Assembly (NCBI RefSeq): GCF_947503795.1
Contig: NZ_CANNEZ010000001.1
Coordinates: 1,479,001-1,543,000 of the forward strand
Length of the DNA stretch: 64,000 nucleotides
From: an uncultured Jannaschia sp.
Lineage (GTDB): Bacteria; Pseudomonadota; Alphaproteobacteria; Rhodobacterales; Rhodobacteraceae
Direction of reading: 5' to 3'
Positions 17,180 to 26,388 of this stretch are shown here, in pieces. The notes beneath the pieces are model-generated. The model did no database searches, was not told the origin of the DNA, and saw only the letters and a program-made list of their open reading frames with translations. Made by a program: the position numbers and the translations under genes. Each line of letters opens with the position of its first letter. The first letter of the stretch is position 1.

Positions 17180-18934
17180 CTATCGGGCCAGCACCGTGCC
17201 GAGCACCCGGCCGAGTTCGGCCTCGGGGTCGGCCGCCAGCGTGTCATGCCGCCAGCAGACATGCTGGTCGGGTCGCGTCAGGATGCAGCCGGTGTCGCCG
17301 ACCTCGCGGGCGCGGGCCCAGTCGCCGGTATGATCGACATAAGGCTGGCGCGGTCCGATCACGTGGGTGTGGATCGTCACCCCCAGGTCTCGGGCAACCG
17401 CCTCGGCCGCCGCGACCCAAGGCTCGCCGCCGAGCCCGGTGAACAGCGTGAATGCCCCGCCCCCCGCCAGGTCGAGAGTCGAGACCTTGGCCCCGTCGCC
17501 GTCGAAGAGCCATGCATGCGGGATGCGCGCGCCGGGCCACGTGGTCGGCTGGTAATGAAGGTCCGCGTCGAGCGCGAAGTCGGGCTCCATCTGGCCGTCG
17601 GTGACGATGGCATCCGAGCTGTAGCGCTGGTTCATCTCGACCCCGTGGGCGTCGAATTCGTATTTCTTGAACGCGATCGCCTCGCGGAGCGCCGCCCGCT
17701 GGGCCTGCGCCGCCTCGGTCGTGTCGCAGCGGGCATCCATGTTGGCCTGCATCGTCTCGGGATCGTTGCTCTCGGTCAGGCCGAGCGCCTCGAAGATGGG
17801 ACCGAACTCGCCGATGGACTGGTTGGCGCGGGTCACGATCTGCTTGGCCACGGGCGCGCGTTCGACCGAGTAGGTCACCAAGAGTGCCTCACCCGCCTGC
17901 CCCTTCAGGACCGCCGCGATCTTCCAGGCGAGGTTGAACGCGTCTTGGATCGAGGTGTTCGACCCCAGCCCGTTCGACGGCGGATGCCGGTGGATCGCGT
18001 CACCCATGCAGAACACCCGGTCCTTCTGGAGATGGGTGGCGTAGTAGTTGTTGACGGTCCAGGTTGACCAGCTCGTGATGTCCACCTCGAGCTGGGGATC
18101 GCCGACGAGGTCGCGGACGACCTTGGTGGCGAAGGCGTCATCGACATCCGGCGGCGGCTGGTTGATGTCGTAGCCCCAGACGATCAGCCACTCGTTCCAC
18201 GGCCGCACCATCCGCACGAGGCCCATGCCGATGCCGCCCACATCCGCGCCCGGCTGGACGACCCAGTAGAGGACCGACGGCCGGTGGGCGACGTATCTGG
18301 ACAGGTCCGCCTTGAAGAGGATGTTCATCGAGCCGCCGACGCCCATCCTGCCCTCGAAGGGCAGATCGATCTGGTCGGCCACCAGCGAATTTCCCCCGTC
18401 GGCGCCGATCAGGTATTTCGACCGGATCGTCACCTCCTTGCCGGTCAGCCGGTCGAGGCAGGTCGTGGTCACGCCCTCCGCGTCCTGGTCGTGGCGGAGG
18501 TATTCCGTGCTCATTCGGGCCTGCGTGCCGCGCTTGCAGGCGGTCTTGAAAAGAAGCGGCTCCATGAAGGTCTGCGGCAGGTCGTTCATGAAGGTGGGCG
18601 AGCTGAGCAGATGCTCGGCCTTCGACATCGGGTGGGTGCCCCAGCTCTTCATGCGGCCGATCTCCTCGCCCACGAGGCTTTCGCAGAAGACGTTCTCGCC
18701 CATCAGCTCCTGGTCGGCGGCGAACATGTAGGCCTCGTCCTCGACGTCGCGCCCCAGATCGCGAAGCACCTCCATCGTGCGCTGGTTGGTGATGTGCGCG
18801 CGGGGCGTGTTGGCCAGCCAGCGATAGCGGTTGATGGCCATGTTCTCGATCCCGTAGGTCGAGAGCAGCGCCGCCGAGGCCGACCCGGCGGGGCCCGTTC
18901 CGATGATGAGAACGTCCGTGGTGATATCTGCCAT
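17180..18934 (-). CDS. FAD-dependent aromatic hydroxylase (TfdB/phenol 2-monooxygenase family)
   Basis: 584 residues. N-terminal FAD fold GTGPAGSASA (about 12-21), mid-domain YLIGADGGNS (DG motif) and GDAIHRHPPSNGLGSNTSIQDAFNLAWK (GD motif), then the thioredoxin-like C-terminal domain of class A two-domain hydroxylases. It uses NAD(P)H and O2 to add a hydroxyl to a phenolic ring in the cytoplasm. As the only hydroxylase in the operon it should make hydroxyquinol, for example from resorcinol or a hydroxybenzoate; the exact substrate is not readable. Ends 10 bp before the dioxygenase start. Confidence 0.88.
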   Translation of the reverse strand: MADITTDVLIIGTGPAGSASAALLSTYGIENMAINRYRWLANTPRAHITNQRTMEVLRDLGRDVEDEAYMFAADQELMGENVFCESLVGEEIGRMKSWGTHPMSKAEHLLSSPTFMNDLPQTFMEPLLFKTACKRGTQARMSTEYLRHDQDAEGVTTTCLDRLTGKEVTIRSKYLIGADGGNSLVADQIDLPFEGRMGVGGSMNILFKADLSRYVAHRPSVLYWVVQPGADVGGIGMGLVRMVRPWNEWLIVWGYDINQPPPDVDDAFATKVVRDLVGDPQLEVDITSWSTWTVNNYYATHLQKDRVFCMGDAIHRHPPSNGLGSNTSIQDAFNLAWKIAAVLKGQAGEALLVTYSVERAPVAKQIVTRANQSIGEFGPIFEALGLTESNDPETMQANMDARCDTTEAAQAQRAALREAIAFKKYEFDAHGVEMNQRYSSDAIVTDGQMEPDFALDADLHYQPTTWPGARIPHAWLFDGDGAKVSTLDLAGGGAFTLFTGLGGEPWVAAAEAVARDLGVTIHTHVIGPRQPYVDHTGDWARAREVGDTGCILTRPDQHVCWRHDTLAADPEAELGRVLGTVLAR

Positions 18935-19008
18935 GCTGGCCTCCCTCTTGGCGGTGGATCAGGCGCCGGTGGCGCGGATCGCGTCGATGTGGTGTCGGGG
19001 CGCGCGGG

Positions 19009-20073
19009 TCATCTGACGGGGTCGCGCGACGTGGGGATGTTCGGGCCGGAGAGCCGGCGCTGGATCGGGAAGAGTTGCAGGCCCGTCCGTTCGCTCAGCA
19101 GTCCCCAGAGGCCGCGGGGTGCCACGAGCATCACGGCAATCGCGAGGACGCCCAGCGTCATCAGGTACCAGCTTCCGAAATCCGCGAGCAGTGATTGGAG
19201 TGCGAAGAAGATCAGCACGCCGAGGATCGGGCCCTCGATCGTGCCGATCCCGCCGATGACGACAATGAAGATCACGTAGGCCGTCCAGTCGGTGAGGCTG
19301 AAGGCCGCGTCGGGACTGATGCGCGCCTTCTGCATGTAGATGAGCCCGCCCGCGAGGCCGGTTCCCAGCGCCGAGGTCAGGAACACGATCCACTTCATGC
19401 GGCCGGCGTCGACGCCCACCGATTGGGCGGCCTGCGTGTTGTCTCGCACCGCGGCCAGCGCCAGCCCGCGCCGCGTCCGCAAGAGCCAGTAGATGCCGCC
19501 GATGGTCACGAGTGCCAGTGCCAGCGCCAGCCAGTAGGCGAGGATGTCGCGTGCCGCCGGGGCGCGGATGTCGAGAAGCGTCTGAATGCCCTCGACGAAC
19601 CACATGTCGCGCGTCGCGTCGCGCGGCAGCGACGTGCCCGTCCCGCCGCCCAGCGCCTTCCACTGGGCGACCAGCAGGCGCACGACCTCGGCCAGCACCC
19701 AGGTGCCGATGGCGAAATATGCGCCGTTGAGGCGGAAGGCGAAGAAGGCGAAGGGCACGGCCAGAACGAGGCCTGCCAGCCCGGCCGCGAGGATCGCCGG
19801 GACCGGGTCCATCCCGGCCAGGATCACGGCCGCGAACATCGCGTAGGCGCCGATCCCGACGAAAGCCTGCTGGCCCACGCTGACGAGGCCGCCATAGCCC
19901 GCGAGCAGATTCCAGAACTGCGCCAGAACCAGCATCGTCAGGATGAAGAACATGTCCTGTATCGTACCCCGCCCGGCAAAGAGCGGCAGGGCCACGAGCA
20001 CGGCGACGAGGACGATGGCCAGTGCGCCCGTGACACGGGAGGCGGGCGTGCGGGTGGTGACGGAATAGGCCAT
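19009..20073 (-). CDS. Branched-chain-type ABC permease (LivM-like)
   Basis: 354 residues, about nine membrane helices. Family hallmarks: NLLAGYGGLVSVGQQAFVGIGAY near the N-terminus and TRRGLALAAVRDNTQAAQSVGVD (EAA-like loop), then GGIGTIEGPILG. The start at 20073 overlaps the LivH stop by one base (TGATG). The C-terminus has a long polar tail after the last helix. It probably transports an aromatic acid or phenol precursor for the surrounding catabolic genes. Confidence 0.88.
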   Translation of the reverse strand: MAYSVTTRTPASRVTGALAIVLVAVLVALPLFAGRGTIQDMFFILTMLVLAQFWNLLAGYGGLVSVGQQAFVGIGAYAMFAAVILAGMDPVPAILAAGLAGLVLAVPFAFFAFRLNGAYFAIGTWVLAEVVRLLVAQWKALGGGTGTSLPRDATRDMWFVEGIQTLLDIRAPAARDILAYWLALALALVTIGGIYWLLRTRRGLALAAVRDNTQAAQSVGVDAGRMKWIVFLTSALGTGLAGGLIYMQKARISPDAAFSLTDWTAYVIFIVVIGGIGTIEGPILGVLIFFALQSLLADFGSWYLMTLGVLAIAVMLVAPRGLWGLLSERTGLQLFPIQRRLSGPNIPTSRDPVR

Positions 20074-20936
20074 CAGTCGTTCGCCCTCGGGAAGAGGCCG
20101 CGCGGCCGCACGAGAAGGACGGCGAGGAAGGCGACATGCCCCGCGAGGATCTGCCATTCGGGGTTGATCGCGGCGCCCACGGTTTGCGCGACGCCGATGA
20201 TGACGCCCCCCGCGAGCGTCCCCCAGAGCGAGCCGAGCCCGCCGATGATGACGGCCTCGAAGGCGTAGATCAGGCGCGCGGGGCCGATGCTCGGGTCGAA
20301 ATTCGCGCGCAGCCCGAGATAGAGCGCGGCGATGGTGACGATGATCAGCGCGATGCCGGTGGCGGTCGCGAAGATGCGCGCGGGCTTGATCCCCATGAGG
20401 CCCGCGGTGGTCGCATCGTCCGAGGTGGCCCGGAAGGCGCGGCCAAGTTCGGTCCGGTAGAAAAGCTGGTTCAAACCGACGATCACGAGGATGGCGGAGG
20501 CGAAGGTCAGAAGCGGCATGACGCCCAGCGCGATGGGCCCCACGTCGATCGACGCCGTGGTCAGCGCGTTGGTCGGCAGGCGCTGGCTGTCGGCCGAGAA
20601 GGTCTCGAGCAGGACGTTCTGGAGCGCGATGGAGAGACCGAAGGTCACGAGGAGCGGCGGCAGGATGTCGTCGCCCAACGTGCGGTTCAGGAGGAATTTC
20701 TGAAGCCCGTATCCCAGCGCGAACATCAACGGCATCGCGATCAGCACGGCGACGAAGGGCGACAGCCCCAGCAGCGTGACCAGCAGCAGGATCAGGTACG
20801 CCCCCATCACGATCAGGTCGCCATGGGCGAGATTCACCAGCCGCATGATCCCGAAAACGAGGCTGAGCCCGGCGGCAAAGAGCGTATAGAGCCCGCCGAG
20901 CAGGATGCCCTGAAGGATGGTGTCGACCCAGATCAT
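20073..20936 (-). CDS. Branched-chain-type ABC permease (LivH-like)
   Basis: 287 residues, about eight helices. Hallmarks are ILLGGLYTLFAAGLSLVFGIMRLVNLAHGD at the N-terminus, ELGRAFRATSDDATTAGLMGI (EAA-like loop) and GGLGSLWGTLAGG near the end. Partner of the LivM-like subunit. Its ATG overlaps the ATPase stop by 4 nt. Confidence 0.88.
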   Translation of the reverse strand: MIWVDTILQGILLGGLYTLFAAGLSLVFGIMRLVNLAHGDLIVMGAYLILLLVTLLGLSPFVAVLIAMPLMFALGYGLQKFLLNRTLGDDILPPLLVTFGLSIALQNVLLETFSADSQRLPTNALTTASIDVGPIALGVMPLLTFASAILVIVGLNQLFYRTELGRAFRATSDDATTAGLMGIKPARIFATATGIALIIVTIAALYLGLRANFDPSIGPARLIYAFEAVIIGGLGSLWGTLAGGVIIGVAQTVGAAINPEWQILAGHVAFLAVLLVRPRGLFPRAND

Positions 20937-21655
20937 GCGGCGGCTCCGAAATAGGCGGCGTGGATATCGTCGCGGCTGATGGTGTCGGGGGTCCCGGTCA
21001 GGGTGATCCGACCCTCCATCATGCAGTAGATGCGGTCGGCCACCGCGAGGGCCTGGCCGATATCCTGCTCGACCACGACGAGCGACGCGCCGGCCGCCTT
21101 GATCGCCGGGACGGCCCTGTAGATGTCCTTGATGACCACCGGCGCCAGCCCGAGGCTGATCTCGTCGCAAAGGAGGACGCGCGGATTGCTCATCAGGGCG
21201 CGTCCGATCGCGACCATCTGCTGCTGTCCGCCCGAAAGCGCGGTGGCGGGCGATTGCCGCCGCTCGCGCAGGATCGGGAAGAGGTCGTAGACCGTTTCGA
21301 GGCTCCAGTGCCCGTCCACCTTGCGCCCGTAGCGCCCGATCAGCAGGTTTTCCTCGACGCTGAGCGACGGAAAGAGCTTGCGGCCCTCGGGCACCATCGC
21401 AACGCCCCGTGCCATGATCTCGTCGGCGGGCATGGCGCCGATCGGGTCGCCATCGAAGGCGATGGCGTCGGGCGCGCCGCGCAGCACGCCAGCGATGGCC
21501 CGCATCAGCGTCGTCTTGCCCGCGCCATTCGCGCCGATGATCGCGACGGTCTCATTGGGGGCGAGGTCGATATCGACGCCGAACAACGCCTGGAAATCCC
21601 CGTAATGCGCCGTCAGGCCACGGGTCTGGAGCAGGGGTGCGCGTGCGTCGGCCAT
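20933..21655 (-). CDS. Branched-chain-type ABC ATPase (LivF-like)
   Basis: 240 residues. Walker A GANGAGKTT, Q-loop MVPEGRKLFPSLSVEENL (the LivF-specific form), signature ALSGGQQQM, Walker B VLLCDEISLGLAP, and VVEQD in place of a switch-His TH motif, as usual for LivF. Pairs with LivG. Confidence 0.9.
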   Translation of the reverse strand: MADARAPLLQTRGLTAHYGDFQALFGVDIDLAPNETVAIIGANGAGKTTLMRAIAGVLRGAPDAIAFDGDPIGAMPADEIMARGVAMVPEGRKLFPSLSVEENLLIGRYGRKVDGHWSLETVYDLFPILRERRQSPATALSGGQQQMVAIGRALMSNPRVLLCDEISLGLAPVVIKDIYRAVPAIKAAGASLVVVEQDIGQALAVADRIYCMMEGRITLTGTPDTISRDDIHAAYFGAAA

Positions 21656-22374
21656 CAGACGTCGATCCCGAGATAGATTTCGCGAACCTCGCGGCTGGCC
21701 ATGATCTCGGCCGGGTCGCCGATGCCGATGACACGCCCGAAATCGAGCACGAGCAGCCGTTCGACCACAGAGGTCAGCGCATGGAGGACATGCTCGATCC
21801 AGATGATCGTCGTGCCCTGCGCATGGATGTCGCGGATGGTGCCGATCAGCGCCTGGCATTCCGCGTCGGTCAGGCCGCCCGCGATCTCGTCGAGAAGCAG
21901 AAGCTTCGGCCGGGTCGCCATCGCGCGCGCCAGCTCCAGCCGCTTGCGGCCCAGAAGCGAGAGCTGCCCCGCCGGCGTATTGGCCCGCGCGATCAGCTCG
22001 GTCCGCTCGAGGATGTCGGCGCAGTCGTCGCGCACCGCCGCCTCGGACAGGTCGCGCCCGTAGGTCGCCGCGACCACCAGGTTCTCGAAGACGGTGAGGT
22101 TCTGGAAGGGCTGCGGGATCTGGAACGACCGCCCGATGCCCGACAGGCACCGGTCCATTGCCGAGACGCGCGTCACGTCGCGCCCCTCGAACCGGATCGT
22201 GCCCGCATCGGGCGCGAGGTTCCCGGTGATCAGGTTGAACAGCGTCGACTTCCCCGCCCCGTTGGGTCCGATGATGCCGAGCGCCTGCCCCTCGGGCACG
22301 TCGAAGCTGGCATCGTCGGTCACGGTCAGCGCGCCGAAGCTCTTGGACACGGCATCAAGGGCGAGGATGGTCAT
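21655..22374 (-). CDS. Branched-chain-type ABC ATPase (LivG-like)
   Basis: 239 residues, start at ATG 22374. Walker A GPNGAGKST, Q-loop SFQIPQPFQNLTVFENLVVA, a degenerate signature LSLLGRKRLELA (LSLL replacing LSGG, as in many LivG proteins), Walker B LLLLDEIAGGLT and switch His in WIEHV. It forms the heteromeric ATPase with LivF. Confidence 0.9.
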   Translation of the reverse strand: MTILALDAVSKSFGALTVTDDASFDVPEGQALGIIGPNGAGKSTLFNLITGNLAPDAGTIRFEGRDVTRVSAMDRCLSGIGRSFQIPQPFQNLTVFENLVVAATYGRDLSEAAVRDDCADILERTELIARANTPAGQLSLLGRKRLELARAMATRPKLLLLDEIAGGLTDAECQALIGTIRDIHAQGTTIIWIEHVLHALTSVVERLLVLDFGRVIGIGDPAEIMASREVREIYLGIDV

Positions 22375-22429
22375 CGAAGGCTCCTGTGCGGACCCGCGCG
22401 GCACGGCGCGGGTCCGGGGGTCGCTGGGG

Positions 22430-23704
22430 TCAGGACATGGGTTCCATCGTGCCGCCCGTCGGGATGTCCGGGTGGTCCGAATTGTCGACGATCACGAGGT
22501 CGTAGCCGCCCCCGCCCTTCAGCCGCCACTGTCCGCCGACCAGCGGCGTCTTGGCGACGTTCTGCGCCGCAAAGGGCGGCAGGCCCGCGCCGTCGAACGC
22601 GATCCGCCCGACGATCGAGGACAGCTCGGTCGCGGCGATCGTCTCGGCCACGGCATCCGGGTCGCCGGCATCCGCGGTCCGGCCCATCACGTCGGCGGCC
22701 ATCTCGAAAAGCGCGTGGGCGAAGCCGATCGGCTGCGTCCACTGGCGGCCCGTCGCCTCGGAGTAGGCGGCAGCCAATTCGCCCGAGGATTGCCCCGTCA
22801 GGGTCGAGCTGAAGGGGTGCGACGGCGACCACCAGACCTCGGAGGAGAGGTTGTGCCCTTCATCGCCCAACGCCTCGACAGCCTGCGGGAAGAGGATCGC
22901 CTTGCCGATGCTCGCGGCCTTGGGATTGAACCCCTGCTGCTTGGCCTGCGTCCAGAAGGTCGTGAAATCCGGCGGGATCGGAACGCCTGTCACGATCTCG
23001 CAATTGGCGGACTTGAAGGCGTTGATCTGGGCGCTGAAATCGTCGGTCAGGTTCTGATAGCGCCCCGTGTCGGTCAGGCTGTAGCCCTGCGCGTCGAGGA
23101 CGGGCGGGAAGCCCACGGTCTCGTCGCCCCAGGCGTTGCCGTCGCCGTCGTTCGGGAAGAGCGCGCCGACCGACTTGTTGGTGTCGAGCTGGTTCCACAT
23201 CGCGGTGAAGACGCTGATGACGTCCTCGAGCCCCCAGAAGAAGTGAAAGCTGTAATCGAAGGGCCGCCAGGATCCCGGATCGCCGGGATTGCCCTGCTGG
23301 CCGATGAAATAGGGCTGCCACGGGGCCACGGTCGAGATGACGGGTATGCCCTCGGCCTCGCAGGTCGTGGCGACGGGGTTCGTGGTCTCGGGCGTGGACG
23401 CCACCAGCATCAGGTCGATCTCGTCATCGACGATCAGCTCGTTGGCGACCTCGGCGGCCCGGTTCGGATTGGACTGGCTGTCCTTGACGATGACCTCGAA
23501 ATTGGCCCCCGCCTCGGACCCGAGGAAGCCGTCGATGATGAATTGGTCCGCCTCCGAGAACGCCGCGAGCGGCCCCGATTGCGGGCTGACATAGCCCAGC
23601 CGGATGCGCGCGCCCTGCGCGATCGCGGGTGCGGCGAGCCCGCCCGCTGCGAGGGTCAGCCCCGTGGCGGCACTGGTCTTCATAAGGGTCCGGCGTGTGA
23701 TCAT
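22430..23704 (-). CDS. Branched-chain-type ABC substrate-binding protein (Peripla_BP_6, LivK-like)
   Basis: 424 residues. The N-terminus MITRRTLMKTSAATG with a hydrophobic stretch ending in APAIA looks like a Tat signal (twin Arg then Leu-Met-Lys). The mature part begins RIRLGYVSPQSGPLAAFSEAD, typical of type I periplasmic binding proteins, with ANELIVDDEIDLMLVASTPET later. It is expected to capture the extracellular aromatic substrate for the LivHMGF components encoded just downstream. Confidence 0.88.
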   Translation of the reverse strand: MITRRTLMKTSAATGLTLAAGGLAAPAIAQGARIRLGYVSPQSGPLAAFSEADQFIIDGFLGSEAGANFEVIVKDSQSNPNRAAEVANELIVDDEIDLMLVASTPETTNPVATTCEAEGIPVISTVAPWQPYFIGQQGNPGDPGSWRPFDYSFHFFWGLEDVISVFTAMWNQLDTNKSVGALFPNDGDGNAWGDETVGFPPVLDAQGYSLTDTGRYQNLTDDFSAQINAFKSANCEIVTGVPIPPDFTTFWTQAKQQGFNPKAASIGKAILFPQAVEALGDEGHNLSSEVWWSPSHPFSSTLTGQSSGELAAAYSEATGRQWTQPIGFAHALFEMAADVMGRTADAGDPDAVAETIAATELSSIVGRIAFDGAGLPPFAAQNVAKTPLVGGQWRLKGGGGYDLVIVDNSDHPDIPTGGTMEPMS

Positions 23705-23734
23705 GGTGTCCTCCCTGACGTCATGTCTCGTGCG

Positions 23735-24838
23735 TTATCGTATCGGTTCGTCCCCGGCCCAGGCGGCCTGAAGCAAGGCGCGGATGTCGCCCCGCGTGAC
23801 CGGATGTGGGTTCGGATAGGGCTTCGTGGTGGCCAGATCGGCCGCGCGGTCGAGATCGGCCTCCGCCAGTCCCAGATCGCGCAGCGCCAAGGGCGCGCCG
23901 AGCCCGGCGGCGAAGCGGTGCAGTGCCGGGCCCGCCGCCTCGCCGCCCAAGAGCCTGCTGATCGGCCGGAGTTCGGCCTCGGCGCTGCGGGCGTTGTAGG
24001 CGATGGCATGGGGCAGGATGACCGCATGCGTTTCGGCATGGGGCAGACCGAAGGCGCCGCCGAGCGTGTGGCAAATCTTGTGATGCAGCGCCATGCCGAC
24101 CCGTCCCAGCACCGTGCCGCAGGCCCAAGCGCCGCGCTGCGTGGCGGCACGCGCGGTGACGTCGCCGGGCGCGGCGACAACCGCGGGGAGCCCGTTCACG
24201 AAGGCCTGCAGGCCCTCCACCGCCAGCCGGTCGCTCGCGTCGGTGCGATCGGGTGAATAGAGCGCCTCGGCGGCATGGGCCATCGCGTTCAGCCCCGACG
24301 TGACCGTCATCGCCACGGGCAAGGTCAGCACCAGCTCCGGATCGTAGAGGATGGTTTCCGGCAGCACCTTGGGGTCGCTCAGCGTGGTCTTCACCCCGTC
24401 TTCGGTCTGGCCGAGGATCGGGGTCGCCTCGCTGCCGGCATAGGTCGTGGGGATCACGATCTGCGGCAGGTCGGTGCGGTAGGCCAGCGCCTTGCCGAGA
24501 CCCGTGGTCGATCCGCCCCCGATCGCGACGAGGCAATCCGCCCGGAGCGTGCGCAGGAGGTCCAGCGCGGTCTCAGTCACTTCGACCGGGGTATGCATCG
24601 CGGCCCCGGTGAAAAGCCCTGCGGCCCGCCCGCCGAGCCGATCCGCGATGTCGCGGCCCTCGGCCTCTTGCTGAGGGGTGGTGAGGATCAACGCCCGCGT
24701 CGCGCCAAGGCGCCGCATCTCGGCATCGACGGTCCCACGGACGCCGGGTCCGAACACCACGCGCACCGGACCGTCGGCCGCGACGTGGAAACCATCGGCT
24801 TCGACGGGGTTCGTGGTATCGCTCTGTCCTGCATCCAT
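23735..24838 (-). CDS. Maleylacetate reductase (iron-containing ADH family)
   Basis: 367 residues. The NAD(P)-binding segment VAIGGGSTTGLGKALA (about 104-119) and PTTYAGSEATPILG are characteristic of maleylacetate reductases. Metal-ligand-region histidines are replaced or rearranged (MALHHKICHTLGGAFGLPHAETHA), as in this metal-independent subfamily. It reduces maleylacetate to 3-oxoadipate in the hydroxyquinol branch. First gene of the leftward catabolic operon and divergent from a LysR gene. Confidence 0.9.
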   Translation of the reverse strand: MDAGQSDTTNPVEADGFHVAADGPVRVVFGPGVRGTVDAEMRRLGATRALILTTPQQEAEGRDIADRLGGRAAGLFTGAAMHTPVEVTETALDLLRTLRADCLVAIGGGSTTGLGKALAYRTDLPQIVIPTTYAGSEATPILGQTEDGVKTTLSDPKVLPETILYDPELVLTLPVAMTVTSGLNAMAHAAEALYSPDRTDASDRLAVEGLQAFVNGLPAVVAAPGDVTARAATQRGAWACGTVLGRVGMALHHKICHTLGGAFGLPHAETHAVILPHAIAYNARSAEAELRPISRLLGGEAAGPALHRFAAGLGAPLALRDLGLAEADLDRAADLATTKPYPNPHPVTRGDIRALLQAAWAGDEPIR

Positions 24839-24905
24839 GGACCGAGGATATCATCCGCTATCGTTGGCTTGATCGAAAACGAGTGGCGCAATATCACTTC
24901 GCGTT
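24839..24905. promoter_or_regulatory. Divergent LysR/catabolic operon promoter region
   Basis: 67 bp separate the divergent start codons, a classic LysR arrangement. An ATC-N8-GAT dyad is present at 24860-24873, and a GCAATA...TTATGC near-dyad lies close to the LysR start. Neither is a convincing full T-N11-A site, so the position of the operator is uncertain. Confidence 0.35.
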
Positions 24906-25856
24906 ATGCAACTTGATCCAAGCCATCTCCGTATGCTGGCCGCCATCGTCGATGCGGGCGGTCTGGTCGAGGGCGCGCAGAAACTGGGAAAGTCGCAGCC
25001 CAGCGTGTCGCGCACGCTCTCGATGCTCGAGGCGCGGCTGGGCTCGCGGCTCTTCGAGAAGGGCAAGCGTCCGCTCCGGCCCACGGAACTGGGCCTCAGC
25101 CTCGCCGTCCAGGGCCGTCTGATCGCCGAGGCCGCCGAGGCCGCCGCCCGAGCCGTCGCGCTCTATTCCGGCGGCAAGTCCGGCACGGCGCGGATCGCGG
25201 GTACGCCGGTCTTCATGGACGGGGTCGTCTCGAACATGATCGCCGCCTTCCAGACCGCGTTCCCGGACGTCACGATCAACCAGAGCTACGGCTATCTCGC
25301 GGATCTGACCGAACAGCTGGCCGTCGGCACCATCGACCTCGCGATCTGCCCGGTGCATCCCGACCGCGTGCCCGACGGGCTTTCGTTCAAGTCGATCCTG
25401 CCGGGACGGAATGTCATCGCCTGCGCGCCGTCGCACCCCCTCGCCCGTCGTGCGACGCCGCGGCTCGCCGATATTGCGGCCTATCCATGGATCGCGCCCC
25501 CGGTCGACAGCCCGCTTTACGAGGACCTGCGCCTGGCGCTGTCGGGGATCGGCGTGACCGAGTTCAATGTCAGCTTCACGGGCGGCTCGCTCGCGTCGAT
25601 CCTCAACGTGCTGGCCGGATCGGACGCGTTAACGGTGATGCCTTATTCGGTCGTGTTCATGCAGCAGCACCTCAAGGCGGTCACCGCGCTGCCGATCCGC
25701 ATCGACCATCCCGAGCGCAAGCTGGGCCTGCTCTGGCGCGCCGACCGGCAGATGCGTCCGGCTGTCCACCGCTTCATGGGCTTCGTCGAGCTGGAATTCC
25801 GCGAGATGGCCCGGCGCATCGTCGAGAAGGAGAAGGCCGCGCTTTGGCGGCGCTGA
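24906..25856 (+). CDS. LysR-type transcriptional regulator of hydroxyquinol operon
   Basis: 316 residues. N-terminal winged HTH at about 5-62 (HLRMLAAIVDAGGLVEGAQKLGKSQPSVSRTLSMLEARLGSRLFEK) and a periplasmic-binding-type effector domain (from about 90 to 295). Divergent from maleylacetate reductase, so it is the likely activator responding to a pathway intermediate and repressing its own gene. Effector unknown. Confidence 0.88.
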   Translation: MQLDPSHLRMLAAIVDAGGLVEGAQKLGKSQPSVSRTLSMLEARLGSRLFEKGKRPLRPTELGLSLAVQGRLIAEAAEAAARAVALYSGGKSGTARIAGTPVFMDGVVSNMIAAFQTAFPDVTINQSYGYLADLTEQLAVGTIDLAICPVHPDRVPDGLSFKSILPGRNVIACAPSHPLARRATPRLADIAAYPWIAPPVDSPLYEDLRLALSGIGVTEFNVSFTGGSLASILNVLAGSDALTVMPYSVVFMQQHLKAVTALPIRIDHPERKLGLLWRADRQMRPAVHRFMGFVELEFREMARRIVEKEKAALWRR

Positions 25857-25932
25857 GGCGGCGCAAGGCGCACGCAATCGTGTGTTCGCGCGACGCCTTC
25901 GCTAGGCTAGGTCCGACCGAGGAGACCGCGCC

Positions 25933-26388
25933 ATGCTCGACAGACCGACCCGACCCAGCCGCCGCACCCTGATCCTCGGGGGTGGCGCCCTCGTCCTCGG
26001 GGGCGCGACAGTCGCCGCCTGGGCGACCCGCGACCGCTTCGAGGGCGATGCGATGACGCCCGGCGACGCACTGGCCGCCGCGCGGTCGGGCGACGTGCTT
26101 CTGGTCGATATCCGGCGCCCCGACGAGTGGAATGCGACCGGCATCCCCGAAGGCGCGGCCCCGCTCGACATGCGACGCGATGATTTCGCGGCGGCGCTGA
26201 CCGAACTTGCGGGCGCGTCGGACCGGCCCATCGCCCTGATCTGCGCGCGGGGCGTGCGGTCCGACCGGCTGTCCGCCCGGCTGACCGAGGCCGGCTTCAC
26301 CCGGATCATCGACGTTCCCGAGGGGATGCTGGGCTCGAGCGCGGGACCCGGATGGCTCGCCCGCGAGCTGCCGGTGGTGCGCCCGTGA
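25933..26388 (+). CDS. Exported rhodanese-domain protein
   Basis: 151 residues. A twin-arginine-like leader PSRRTLILGGGALVLGG is followed by one rhodanese fold: VLLVDIRRPDEWNATGIPEGA and the active-site loop ICARGVRS with the catalytic Cys near 105. Rhodaneses carry persulfide sulfur; export to the periplasm is inferred from the leader. SD GAGGAG precedes the ATG. Its stop overlaps the GTG of the esterase gene (GTGA). Confidence 0.82.
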   Translation: MLDRPTRPSRRTLILGGGALVLGGATVAAWATRDRFEGDAMTPGDALAAARSGDVLLVDIRRPDEWNATGIPEGAAPLDMRRDDFAAALTELAGASDRPIALICARGVRSDRLSARLTEAGFTRIIDVPEGMLGSSAGPGWLARELPVVRP

